Of a DNA stretch of 37,055 bases, positions 22,913 to 30,744 are shown piece by piece. The position numbers and the translations under genes are program-made. Under the pieces are notes generated by a model. It saw nothing but the letters and a program-made list of their open reading frames with translations, was not told the origin of the DNA and did not search any database. Within the stretch, counting starts at the first letter, position 1, and every line of letters begins with the position of its first letter. This DNA comes from Candidatus Polarisedimenticolia bacterium (GTDB taxonomy: Bacteria; Acidobacteriota; Polarisedimenticolia; Gp22-AA2; AA152), in contig DASYRE010000028.1 in assembly GCA_036004685.1 (NCBI GenBank), forward strand, positions 1 through 37,055, written 5' to 3'.

Positions 22913-22941
22913 TTGATCCCGGCCCGGCGGGACCCTACATT
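22913..22941 (+). promoter_or_regulatory. sigma-70-type promoter of the [2Fe-2S] gene
   Basis: TTGATC (22913-22918), 17-bp spacer, TACATT (22936-22941); the ATG lies at 22983. Each box is four of six to consensus. Confidence 0.45.
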
Positions 22942-22982
22942 GGCACGGAAGAGCCTCTCCGCCTTCAGGATGGCCCGATACC

Positions 22983-23258
22983 ATGGAAACGAGTCTTCTC
23001 GATGATTACGAAAAAGAGATCCGGATCCGGATCGCCGGGAAGGAGTTCGTGGTTCCGGAGAACAACACCTTGCTGCGGATCCTGCAGCACCTCTCCTTCG
23101 AGATCTCGTACAGCCGTTTCTGCTGGAACGGCGATTGCCACAATTGCATCTTCGCCTACCGCGCGGGAGCCCTCGAGAAGAAGGCTCTCGCCTGCCGCGT
23201 CAAAGTGACGGAAGGAATGGAGATCTGCGGGCTGCCCGAGGGAATTTCCTTTAACTAG
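22983..23258 (+). CDS. small plant-type [2Fe-2S] ferredoxin-like protein
   Basis: 91 residues. Residues 12-25 (EIRIRIAGKEFVVPENNTLL) begin a beta-grasp fold. The cluster ligands are C-x4-C-x2-C (FCWNGDCHNC, about residues 47-54) and the fourth Cys in LACRV about 17 residues on; a fifth Cys follows in EICGLPEG. This spacing is plant-type [2Fe-2S]. It is a small stand-alone member, so it probably acts as an electron carrier for an unknown partner. It is convergent with gcvPB, three bases away. Confidence 0.8.
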   Translation: METSLLDDYEKEIRIRIAGKEFVVPENNTLLRILQHLSFEISYSRFCWNGDCHNCIFAYRAGALEKKALACRVKVTEGMEICGLPEGISFN

Positions 23259-23261
23259 CGC

Positions 23262-24746
23262 TTACGCCTCGCCCTTCGAGGCGGCCGGAGTCCACCGGAG
23301 GATCGGCTTGCGCGCCGCGGCCGCCTCGTCGAGCCGGCCGATCGGTGTGCTGTGCGGCGCCGTCCGGAGAATCTCGGGATCCTCCTCCGCTTCCCGGGCG
23401 ATCCGGATCATCGCCTCGATGAAGGCGTCGAGCTCCCGAATCCCTTCGCTCTCGGTCGGCTCGATCATCAGCGCCCCTTTCACAATCAGCGGGAAGTAGA
23501 TCGTCGGCGGGTGAAAGCCGTAGTCCATGAGGCGCTTCGCCACGTCGAGGGTCCGCACGCCGTGCTTCTCGAGGTTTCGATCGGAGAAGATCACTTCGTG
23601 CAGGGTGGGAGAGGAATAGGGCAGGTGATAGGTGCCTTCGAGCTGCTTGCGGACGTAATTGGCGTTCAGGACGGCGGTCTCGGCGATCTCCCGCAGCCCC
23701 GCCGCGCCGTTGGCGAGGATGTAGGCGTAAGCCCGCAGCACCATTCCGAAGTTTCCGTGGAAGGCATGCACCCTGCCGATGGAGTCGGGAAAATCGGAGC
23801 GCCACCGGTATCCGGCCTCGGTCCGGACGACCCGGGGCACCGGCAGGAACCGCGCCAGCGGCTCTTTCACGCCGACGGGCCCGCTCCCCGGGCCGCCGCC
23901 GCCGTGCGGCGTGGAGAAGGTCTTGTGGAGATTCACGTGCATCACGTCGGCGCCCATGTCGCCCGGACGCGCCACGCCCACGAACGCGTTGAGGTTCGCT
24001 CCGTCGAGATAGACCATGCCGCCGCGCTCGTGCACCACCCGGCAGATCTCCCCGATCTCGGTCTCGAAGACTCCCAGAGTGTTCGGATTCGTCAGCATCA
24101 GGACCGCGACGTCCTCCGACATGCGCTCCCGGAGGTGCGGCAGATCGACGCAGCCGCGAGGATCGGAGCCGATCTCCTCCACCCGGTATCCGCAGAGATG
24201 CGCCGAGGCGGGGTTGGTCCCGTGGGCCGAGTCGGGAATCAGGACGACCTGCCGCGGGTTGCCGCGGCTTTCGTGGAAGGCGCGCACCATCCGGATCCCG
24301 GTCAGCTCCCCCTGGGCCCCGGCAGCGGGCTGCAGCGTGAAGGCGTCCATTCCGGCGATCTCGCACAGGAACCTCTCCAGCTCGGAGAGCACCCGGAGGC
24401 TGCCCTGCGCCGCCTCTTCCGGAACGAGCGGATGGGCCTCCGCGAAGCCCTCCAGCCGCGCCGCTTTCTCGTTCACCTTCGGGTTGTATTTCATCGTGCA
24501 CGAGCCGAGGGGATAGAGCCCCTCGTCGTTCCCATAGTTGAGCCGCGAGATGCGGGTGAAGTGGCGCACCACCTCGCGCTCCGACAGCTCGGGAAATCCC
24601 TCGATCGTCTCGCGGGTGAATCGGGGATCGAGCGGAGCGGCGGCGGGCACTTGCGCGGCCGGAACCTCGCAGCCCCGCTTCCCGGGGGTGCTTTGCTCGA
24701 ACAGCAGCCCCTCCGGCCGCTTCGGAGGGACCTTCGGCACGCTCAT
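23262..24746 (-). CDS. gcvPB: glycine dehydrogenase (decarboxylating) subunit 2, PLP-binding
   Basis: 494 residues. The PLP-lysine is K275 in VNLHKTFSTPHGGGGPG. Other features are LYPLGSCTMKYNPK, QGELTGIRMVRAFH, SAHGTNPASA and YLDGANLNAF. With GcvPA it makes the split P-protein, which decarboxylates glycine and passes the aminomethyl group to the lipoyl arm of GcvH. The ATG overlaps the gcvPA stop by 4 bp. It is the last of four gcv genes. The 15-residue N-terminal Pro-rich lead is unremarkable. Confidence 0.96.
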   Translation of the reverse strand: MSVPKVPPKRPEGLLFEQSTPGKRGCEVPAAQVPAAAPLDPRFTRETIEGFPELSEREVVRHFTRISRLNYGNDEGLYPLGSCTMKYNPKVNEKAARLEGFAEAHPLVPEEAAQGSLRVLSELERFLCEIAGMDAFTLQPAAGAQGELTGIRMVRAFHESRGNPRQVVLIPDSAHGTNPASAHLCGYRVEEIGSDPRGCVDLPHLRERMSEDVAVLMLTNPNTLGVFETEIGEICRVVHERGGMVYLDGANLNAFVGVARPGDMGADVMHVNLHKTFSTPHGGGGPGSGPVGVKEPLARFLPVPRVVRTEAGYRWRSDFPDSIGRVHAFHGNFGMVLRAYAYILANGAAGLREIAETAVLNANYVRKQLEGTYHLPYSSPTLHEVIFSDRNLEKHGVRTLDVAKRLMDYGFHPPTIYFPLIVKGALMIEPTESEGIRELDAFIEAMIRIAREAEEDPEILRTAPHSTPIGRLDEAAAARKPILRWTPAASKGEA

Positions 24747-26089
24747 CGGGCCTCCCCCAGGGCCTCGGCGAGGCGGTCGATCTGGCTTTTGGAGTTCACC
24801 TCGGTGAACGCCAGGAGAAGATCGCGCTTTCGTTCCGGGAAGTAGTCGGCGAGCGGCAGCCCCGCCACGATCCCCTCGCGGAGCAGCGCCCGATGCAGCG
24901 GTTTCGCCTCGCGCGGCAGCTCGAGGACGAATTCGTTGAAGGTCGGACCGCCGTGCGGGATGCGGCAGCCCGGAATCCGGGAGAGCCTCGATTTGGCGTA
25001 CTCCGCGCGGGCCCGGTTGAGGTCGGCCAGATCCCTCATCCCCTGCTTCCCGAGCGTCGCGAGGAAGATCGAGGCGGCGAGCATGCACAGCCCCTGGTTC
25101 GTGCAGATGTTCGAGGTGGCCCGCTCGCGTCGGATGTGTTGCTCGCGCGTCGCCAGCGTGAGCACGTAGCCCGTCCTCCCCGCGCCGTCCCGCGCCTGTC
25201 CGACGAGTCTTCCCGGAAGCTCCCGGAGGAAGTCGGAGCGGATCGCCATGAACCCCAGGTACGGCCCTCCGAAAGAGAGGGGGACGCCGAGCGACTGCGC
25301 CTCCCCGAGGACGGCGTCGGCGCCCTGGCTGCCGGGCCCCTTCAGCAATCCCAGGCTGACGGCCTCGTTCACGACCACGAGCAGCAGCGCGCCGGCGCGG
25401 TGGGCTGCCTCGGCGATCGGCTCCACCTCCTCCAGCCGGCCCAGGAAGTTGGGCTGCTGGATCACGACCGCCGCGGTCTCCGGATCGAGGCTCTGCGCCA
25501 GGCGGCCTGGATCGACGAGACCGTCCGCCCCGGAAGGAAGCGTCTCGATCCGGAGGTCGAGGCGCGAGGTGAGCGTCGCCGCGACCTTGAGATACTCCGG
25601 ATGGACGGTCGAGGCGGCCACGATCCGGCGGCGCCGCCGGGCCCGGTGGGCGAGCAGGATGCCTTCTCCGAGCGCCGAGGCCCCGTCGTAAAGCGACGCG
25701 TTGGCGACGTCCAGGGAAGTGAGCTGGCAGATCAGCGTCTGGAATTCGAAGATCGCCTGCAGCGTCCCCTGGCTGAACTCGGGCTGATAAGGAGTGTACG
25801 AGGAATAGAACTCGGAACGGGAGATCAGGTGATCGACGACCGCCGGAATGAAGTGGCGGTAGGCTCCCGCCCCCAGGAACACCGCGGCCTCGCGGGGATC
25901 GAGGTTCTGCTCGGACAGGCCGCGAAGATGCTCGACGAGATCGGCCTCCGGCATCGGATCCGGAAGGCTCAGCGGGCGCTCGAGCCGGAACTCACGGGGA
26001 ATCGAGTCGAACAGCTCTCCGGCGTGGCGCAGCCCGATGGCTTCGAGCAGACGCCGGCGCTCTCCGGGGCTGGACGGAATGTAGCGCAC
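24743..26089 (-). CDS. gcvPA: glycine dehydrogenase (decarboxylating) subunit 1
   Basis: 448 residues from GTG at 26089. N-terminal MRYIPSSPGERRRLLEAIG, then FLGAGAYRHFIPAVV, SSYTPYQPEFSQGTLQAIFE and NASLYDGASALGEG are typical of GcvPA. It pairs with GcvPB in the split P-protein of the glycine cleavage complex. The catalytic PLP lysine belongs to GcvPB, so its absence here is normal. Start and stop overlap or almost touch both neighbours (three bases after gcvH, 4-bp overlap with gcvPB). Confidence 0.96.
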   Translation of the reverse strand: MRYIPSSPGERRRLLEAIGLRHAGELFDSIPREFRLERPLSLPDPMPEADLVEHLRGLSEQNLDPREAAVFLGAGAYRHFIPAVVDHLISRSEFYSSYTPYQPEFSQGTLQAIFEFQTLICQLTSLDVANASLYDGASALGEGILLAHRARRRRRIVAASTVHPEYLKVAATLTSRLDLRIETLPSGADGLVDPGRLAQSLDPETAAVVIQQPNFLGRLEEVEPIAEAAHRAGALLLVVVNEAVSLGLLKGPGSQGADAVLGEAQSLGVPLSFGGPYLGFMAIRSDFLRELPGRLVGQARDGAGRTGYVLTLATREQHIRRERATSNICTNQGLCMLAASIFLATLGKQGMRDLADLNRARAEYAKSRLSRIPGCRIPHGGPTFNEFVLELPREAKPLHRALLREGIVAGLPLADYFPERKRDLLLAFTEVNSKSQIDRLAEALGEAR

Positions 26090-26092
26090 GTC

Positions 26093-26494
26093 CTACTCGC
26101 CCTCCTCCACATGGCTGCGATAGGCCTCCGACGACAGCAAGCCATCGACCTCCGGCCGGTCTCCCACGCGGACTTTCACGAGCCAGCCATCCCCGTAGGG
26201 ATCGCCGTTGACTTTCTCGGGATGATCCCGGAGAGCCTCGTTGACCTCCACCACTTCTCCCGAGACGGGCGCGTAGATTTCGGAGACGGCCTTCACCGAT
26301 TCGATCGTCCCGAGCTCCTCTCCCGCCGCCAGGGCCCGCCCCTTCTCCGGAAGATCCACGAAGACCACGTCCCCCAGCTCCGACTGGGCGTACTCGGTGA
26401 TGCCGATGATGCCCACGCCCCCCTCCAGGCGCACCCATTCGTGCTCCCGGGTGTACTTGCGATCCGAGGGATAGCCCTGGCGCTTTTCGCTCAT
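26093..26494 (-). CDS. gcvH: glycine cleavage system H protein
   Basis: 133 residues. The lipoyl lysine is K68 in GTIESVKAVSEIYAPVSGEV. The conserved opening YTREHEWVRLEGG and GITEYAQSELGDVVFVDLP are present, and the C-terminal half continues NGDPYGDGWLVKV. H carries the methylamine intermediate between the P, T and L proteins. ATG at 26494 overlaps the gcvT stop by 4 bp. No L-protein (dihydrolipoyl dehydrogenase) gene is in this window; it is usually shared with other complexes. Confidence 0.96.
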   Translation of the reverse strand: MSEKRQGYPSDRKYTREHEWVRLEGGVGIIGITEYAQSELGDVVFVDLPEKGRALAAGEELGTIESVKAVSEIYAPVSGEVVEVNEALRDHPEKVNGDPYGDGWLVKVRVGDRPEVDGLLSSEAYRSHVEEGE

Positions 26495-27600
26495 GCCCGC
26501 CTCTTGTAGAAAGGAGTCTTCACGATGATCCCGGGCACCGCCGCGTCCCGGATGACCACTTCGATCCGCTGGCCGATCCGGGCCGAGCCGGCCGGGGCGT
26601 AGCCGAGCCCGATGTTCTTCTTCAGAAAGGGGGCGTAGCTGCCGCTCGTCACGCTCCCCGATTCGCGCCCTTCGACGCGCAGGGGATAGCCGTGCCGGGC
26701 GATGCCGCGTCCCGTCATCTCGAAGCCGATCAGCCGTTTCGTCACGCCGCGCTCGTGCTGCTCGCGCAGGATGGCGGAACCGAGAAACTCCCCTTTCGCG
26801 AATTTCACCATGAACCCCAATCCCGCCTCGAGGGGCGTGACCGTTTCGTCGATGTCGTTTCCGTAAAGCGGCAGCCGGGCTTCCAGACGCAGCGTGTCGC
26901 GGGCCCCGAGGCCGCAGGGAGCGATGCCCTCCCCCTTGCCGGCTTCCAGAAGCACGTTCCACACCGTCTCGGCGCGCCCGGGCGGCAGATAGATCTCGAA
27001 GCCGTCCTCCCCGGTATATCCGGTCCGGGAAAGGATCGCCCGGGCCCCGGCGACCTCCGCTTCGACGAAGTGATACGAGCGGATCGCGCCGACCTCCGCG
27101 CCGGTCACGCGCGCCAGAATCGCGCCGGCGAGCGGCCCCTGCAGCGCCAGTTGGGCGTAGGCATCGCTTACGTCCGCCACGTCCGCCCGAAGCCGGGCGG
27201 CGCTCGCCCGCACGTAGGAGAAGTCCTTGGCCGTGTTGGACGAGTTGACGCAGAGGAGGAACCGCTCGGGCTCCAGCCGGTAGATCAGGACGTCGTCCAC
27301 GAACGTCGCCTGCGGCGTGAGCAGGGCGCTGTACTGGGCCTGGCCCGGGGCCAGCGACGCGACGTCGTTGGGAGTGAGATGCTGCAGGAGGGCGAGCGCC
27401 TCCGTGCCGGTGATCTCGATCTCTCCCATGTGACTGACGTCGAAGAGCCCCGCCCGCGCGCGGACGGCCAGATGCTCCTCGATCACCGATTGGAACTGGA
27501 CCGGCATCTCCCAGCCCGCGAAATCGACGAGGCGGGCTCCCAAGCGGCGGATCGCGTCGTTGAGAGGAGTCTTCCGCAGACCGGTCACCTCGGACCGCAA
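26491..27600 (-). CDS. gcvT: glycine cleavage system T protein (aminomethyltransferase)
   Basis: 369 residues from TTG at 27600 with GGAG six bases before it; a GTG four codons later is the alternative. Features include [27 protein letters not shown], the catalytic Asp region (FDVSH), [15 protein letters not shown] and [17 protein letters not shown] transfers the methylene group to tetrahydrofolate. First gene of the operon, with a clear promoter 35 bases before the start. The 5' leader is too short for a glycine riboswitch, unlike many gcv operons. Confidence 0.96.
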   Translation of the reverse strand: MRSEVTGLRKTPLNDAIRRLGARLVDFAGWEMPVQFQSVIEEHLAVRARAGLFDVSHMGEIEITGTEALALLQHLTPNDVASLAPGQAQYSALLTPQATFVDDVLIYRLEPERFLLCVNSSNTAKDFSYVRASAARLRADVADVSDAYAQLALQGPLAGAILARVTGAEVGAIRSYHFVEAEVAGARAILSRTGYTGEDGFEIYLPPGRAETVWNVLLEAGKGEGIAPCGLGARDTLRLEARLPLYGNDIDETVTPLEAGLGFMVKFAKGEFLGSAILREQHERGVTKRLIGFEMTGRGIARHGYPLRVEGRESGSVTSGSYAPFLKKNIGLGYAPAGSARIGQRIEVVIRDAAVPGIIVKTPFYKRRA

Positions 27601-27635
27601 CGATTTCTCCGATGAATCTCTTCCAGGGAGGCCGC

Positions 27636-27665
27636 ATACTAGCGCACGCCCGAGGGGGGTGTCAA
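27636..27665 (-). promoter_or_regulatory. sigma-70 promoter of the gcvT-gcvH-gcvPA-gcvPB operon
   Basis: Minus strand: perfect -35 TTGACA (27660-27665), 18-bp spacer, -10 TAGTAT (27636-27641). The leader is about 30 bases. It is divergent from phoB and separated from its operators by about 90 bp. Confidence 0.7.
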
Positions 27666-27752
27666 ATGCGCCCGCCGCGGCGAGAATCGGCGTTTAAGCC
27701 CAACAAATCAGGGATATTCTCGGCTTCCCCCCGGCCCCCGATCGCGCATCGC

Positions 27753-27804
27753 GTCACCCAAGTGTCACCCCTTCGTCACCGGTTCTCTTCAAGTTCTCCT
27801 CAAA
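27753..27804 (+). promoter_or_regulatory. PhoB operator (Pho boxes) before phoB
   Basis: GTCAC occurs at 27753, 27764 and 27775, exactly 11 bp apart, the period of PhoB half-sites. Directly after are two 11-base repeats, TTCTCTTCAAG (27783-27793) and TTCTCCTCAAA (27794-27804), which may be further degenerate half-sites slightly out of phase. A perfect -10 TATAAT follows at 27848-27853 with no matching -35, consistent with activator dependence and phoB autoregulation. Confidence 0.7.
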
Positions 27805-27881
27805 CTGGGAGGCGCGTTCGATCCGCCGCCGACGGCGGGCGTCGCACTATAATCGGAGAATCGATCTCGAGGAGACTCCTC

Positions 27882-28586
27882 ATGTCCCAGAGCGTGCTGG
27901 TGGTCGACGACGAGCGAGACATCGTCGAGCTCGTCCGCTACCATCTCGTGCAGGCCGGGTTCCGGGTTCATGCCGCGGCGGACGGCAAGCAGGCGCTCGA
28001 TCTGGCGCGCCGGGAGCGCCCCGATCTCATCGTGCTCGATCTCATGCTTCCCGCCTTTCCCGGCACGGAGGTGGCGCGCCTTCTCCGGCAGGACGAGAAG
28101 ACCCGCAGGATTCCGATCCTCATGCTCACGGCGCGGGGCGAGGAGGTGGACCGGGTGGTGGGCTTCGAGCTGGGAGCGGACGACTACGTCGTCAAGCCCT
28201 TCTCGCCGCGCGAGCTGGTCCTGCGCGTCCAGGCTATCTTGAGGCGGGAAGGGCACGATCCGGAAGAGATCGAAAGGCCCCTCGTCTTCGATCCGCTGGT
28301 CATCGATCTCGCGTCGCATTCGGTCCGGCTGAGAGGCAGCGAGGTCGATCTCACTTCCACGGAGTTCAAGCTCCTCCACCGGCTGGCCCGCCGCCCCGGC
28401 CGCGCCTTCAGCCGCGAGCAGCTGCTCAGCGAAGTGTGGGGCTACGGGGGCGACGTGGAGACCCGCACCGTCGACACTCATGTCAAGCGTCTCCGGGCGA
28501 AGCTCGGCGCGGCGGGAGAGTGGATCCAGACGGTGCGCGGGGTCGGCTACCGCTTCCGGCCCGACGGCTCCGATTCATCCGACTGA
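27882..28586 (+). CDS. phoB: phosphate regulon response regulator PhoB
   Basis: 234 residues; GAGGAG precedes the ATG. Receiver domain 1-120: acidic pocket VVDDE, phospho-acceptor D53 in IVLDLMLP, and the conserved Lys K105 in DYVVKPFSPREL. The winged-helix DNA-binding domain (about 135-230) has LTSTEFKLLHRLARRPGRA, SREQLLSEVWGYG and the recognition helix RTVDTHVKRLRAKLG. It is an OmpR/PhoB-type regulator. PhoR follows 12 bases later and the pst genes lie downstream, which supports the PhoB name. It is expected to bind the GTCAC arrays before itself and before the porin. Confidence 0.93.
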   Translation: MSQSVLVVDDERDIVELVRYHLVQAGFRVHAAADGKQALDLARRERPDLIVLDLMLPAFPGTEVARLLRQDEKTRRIPILMLTARGEEVDRVVGFELGADDYVVKPFSPRELVLRVQAILRREGHDPEEIERPLVFDPLVIDLASHSVRLRGSEVDLTSTEFKLLHRLARRPGRAFSREQLLSEVWGYGGDVETRTVDTHVKRLRAKLGAAGEWIQTVRGVGYRFRPDGSDSSD

Positions 28587-28598
28587 AAAGGAACGCCT

Positions 28599-30356
28599 CT
28601 GAGGCTTCGCGACCGTCTGACTCTTTCCTTCGCCCTGGTGGCCGGGCTTTCGACGCTGCTCACCGGCCTGTTCTTCTATCGCATCGTCGGATCCTACCTC
28701 TCCGATCGCGCCTCCGCCGAGCTGGGGCTCGAGTCCCGCCTCGTGCAGAGGATGCTGCTCACGGAGAAGGACCTAGCCGCGACGGCGGATGAAAGGGCGG
28801 ATGAATACGGGCGGGATCTCGGCGTCCGGGTCACGATCGTCGCCGCCGACGGCAAGGTCCTGGGGGATACGGATCTGGACGGGGAGGAGCTGGCGCGCGT
28901 CGAGAACCACGGGCACCGGCCGGAAATCGCCGGCGCGCTGCGGGAAGGCGCGGGCACGTCGCAGCGCTACAGCAGCACGCTCGGCCAGACGCTCCTGTAC
29001 GTCGCTCGCCGCATCGATCCCGACGATGCAAGCCGCGGAGTGGTCCGGCTCGCCCTCCCCCTCACCGCCGTCCGCAGCGCGCGGAGCCACCTTCTTCTCC
29101 TCCTGATCCTTCCTCTTCTCCTCTCCGTCCTGTGCGCCGTGGTCCTCGGATGGATGCTGGCCCGCCGCACCGCCCGAAGGCTGGAGGACATGGCGCGCGC
29201 CGCCTCGGAGATCGCGGCGGGAAGGAGCGCGGCCCGCGTCCGGCCGGGGGGAAGCGACGAGATGGATCACCTCGCCCGCTCGCTGAACCGGATGGCCGAG
29301 GAGCTGGAAAAGAGACTGCTGCTGCTCTCCCGCGAGCGCCACCAGCTCCAGTCGGTCGTCGACGGGATGGTGGAGGGGGTCCTCCTCACCGACGCCGAGG
29401 GAACGATCCTGCTGGCGAACGGCGCCTTCGAGAGGATCTTCGACGCCAGCGCGCCCCTCGCGGGAAGGCGTCCGCTGGAGGTGGCGCGGGTGCCGGCCCT
29501 GCAGGAGATCCTCGAGCAGGCCCGCCACGCCACGGCCCCTTTCCACCGCGAGATCGCCCTCGGAGGCTCGGCCGACAAGACGCTGCAGGCCAGCCTGGCT
29601 CCGGTGCGCGAGGAGGGGCGGATCGTGGGGACGGTGGCCGTGTTCCACGACATCACCGAGCTCAAGCGCCTGGAGAGGGTCCGGCGGGAGTTCGTGGCGA
29701 ACGTGTCGCACGAGCTGCGGACGCCTCTCACAGCGATCCGGGGATACGCGGAGACGCTGCGGGACGGCGGGTTGAAGGATCCGGAGAAGGCGGCCGAGTT
29801 CGTCCGGGTCATCCACCGCCATGCCGAGAGGCTCCAGGCGCTCATCGCCGATCTCCTCGATCTCTCGCGGGTGGAGCAGGGGAAGGCGAAGCTGAGCCTC
29901 GGTCCGGTGCCGCTTCGCGACGTCGCGGCGCAGGCGGAGGCGGTGATCCTGCCGCTGGCCCGACGCAAGAATCAGCGAGTGCTCCTCGACCTCCCTGACA
30001 CTCTCCCCTCTCCGTGGGCCGATCGCGATCGGCTGGCCCAGGTTCTGATCAACCTGATGGACAACGCGGTGAAATTCACGCCGGACGGCGGCGAGATCGT
30101 CCTTTCCGGCTCGGCCCGCGAAGGGTACGTCGACCTCCGGGTGACCGACACCGGGATCGGCATCCCGCCCGCCGAGATCGAGCGCGTCTTCGAGCGCTTC
30201 TATCGGGTCGAACGGTCGCGCGACCGCCGGGAGGGGGGCACCGGTCTGGGCTTGGCGATCGCCAAGCACCTCACCCTGGCAATGGGGGGGACCCTCGAAG
30301 TCGAGAGCACTCCCGGCGAGGGGACCTCCTTCCGGCTCACCCTGCCGGCAGCCTGA
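28599..30356 (+). CDS. phoR: phosphate regulon sensor histidine kinase PhoR
   Basis: 585 residues from CTG (28599), which has AAGGA a few bases upstream. The next in-frame start, GTG at 28638, would cut into the first membrane helix (about residues 7-28, LTLSFALVAGLSTLLTGLFF). A periplasmic part (about 30-150), helix two (about 160-182) and a HAMP linker are followed by a PAS domain (about 245-355, ITELKRLERV at its end). His371 in VANVSHELRTPLTAIRG is the phosphorylated residue. The catalytic domain has NLMDNAVKFTPDGG (N box), DTGIGIPPAE and GGTGLGLAIAKH (G boxes). It controls PhoB with input from PstSCAB and PhoU. Confidence 0.92.
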   Translation: MRLRDRLTLSFALVAGLSTLLTGLFFYRIVGSYLSDRASAELGLESRLVQRMLLTEKDLAATADERADEYGRDLGVRVTIVAADGKVLGDTDLDGEELARVENHGHRPEIAGALREGAGTSQRYSSTLGQTLLYVARRIDPDDASRGVVRLALPLTAVRSARSHLLLLLILPLLLSVLCAVVLGWMLARRTARRLEDMARAASEIAAGRSAARVRPGGSDEMDHLARSLNRMAEELEKRLLLLSRERHQLQSVVDGMVEGVLLTDAEGTILLANGAFERIFDASAPLAGRRPLEVARVPALQEILEQARHATAPFHREIALGGSADKTLQASLAPVREEGRIVGTVAVFHDITELKRLERVRREFVANVSHELRTPLTAIRGYAETLRDGGLKDPEKAAEFVRVIHRHAERLQALIADLLDLSRVEQGKAKLSLGPVPLRDVAAQAEAVILPLARRKNQRVLLDLPDTLPSPWADRDRLAQVLINLMDNAVKFTPDGGEIVLSGSAREGYVDLRVTDTGIGIPPAEIERVFERFYRVERSRDRREGGTGLGLAIAKHLTLAMGGTLEVESTPGEGTSFRLTLPAA

Positions 30357-30649
30357 TCGCGCTGGCCAGCCACCCCACGACAACGCCGCGACCTCGTGAC
30401 GGGTTCGTCACGCGCCCGCGGCCGGTCGCCCGCGGCCGTCGTCGCCGCTTTCGAGCGCATGCCTTCGCGCAGTACGCACCAGAAACTCGTCACCGAGTTG
30501 CCACTCTCACGCCGTAATGCCGTCACCTCACCGTGACATTGTGACGGCCGATTGGGCCGACCGGCGAGGCCGATCGGCCCGCCAAAGGGGAGTGCCGGCA
30601 GAAAGGAGGGGCATCGAGACTCGGAAAATGCCGGCCCGGATCCCGGCTT
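30357..30649. other. non-coding stretch between phoR and the porin Pho boxes
   Basis: No supported gene. Scattered GTCAC/GTGAC motifs occur at 30399 (GTGAC), 30409 (GTCAC), 30489 (GTCAC), 30522 (GTCAC), 30533 and 30541 (GTGAC), most of them not at 11-bp spacing; two form an inverted pair GTCAC-ctcacc-GTGAC at 30522-30537. No convincing terminator is visible. Confidence 0.5.
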
Positions 30650-30700
30650 GTCACGTCCCGCTCACACCGTTGTCACGCTTCCGTCACAGAACGGTTCTAT
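30650..30700 (+). promoter_or_regulatory. PhoB operator (four Pho box half-sites) before the porin-pst-phoU genes
   Basis: GTCAC at 30650, CTCAC at 30661, GTCAC at 30672 and GTCAC at 30683 are each exactly 11 bp apart. The last half-site ends about seven bases before a -10-like TTCTAT (30695-30700), the position expected when PhoB replaces the -35. The ATG of the porin is at 30745. Confidence 0.8.
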
Positions 30701-30744
30701 CGTCCGGCCTGAAGTCAGGCCCAACGCATGGAGGAATCCGAGCG

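Noticed and set aside
27601-27660. A glycine riboswitch before gcvT
   Set aside because: The transcript leader is only about 30 bases, far too short for the aptamer, and its conserved motifs are absent.
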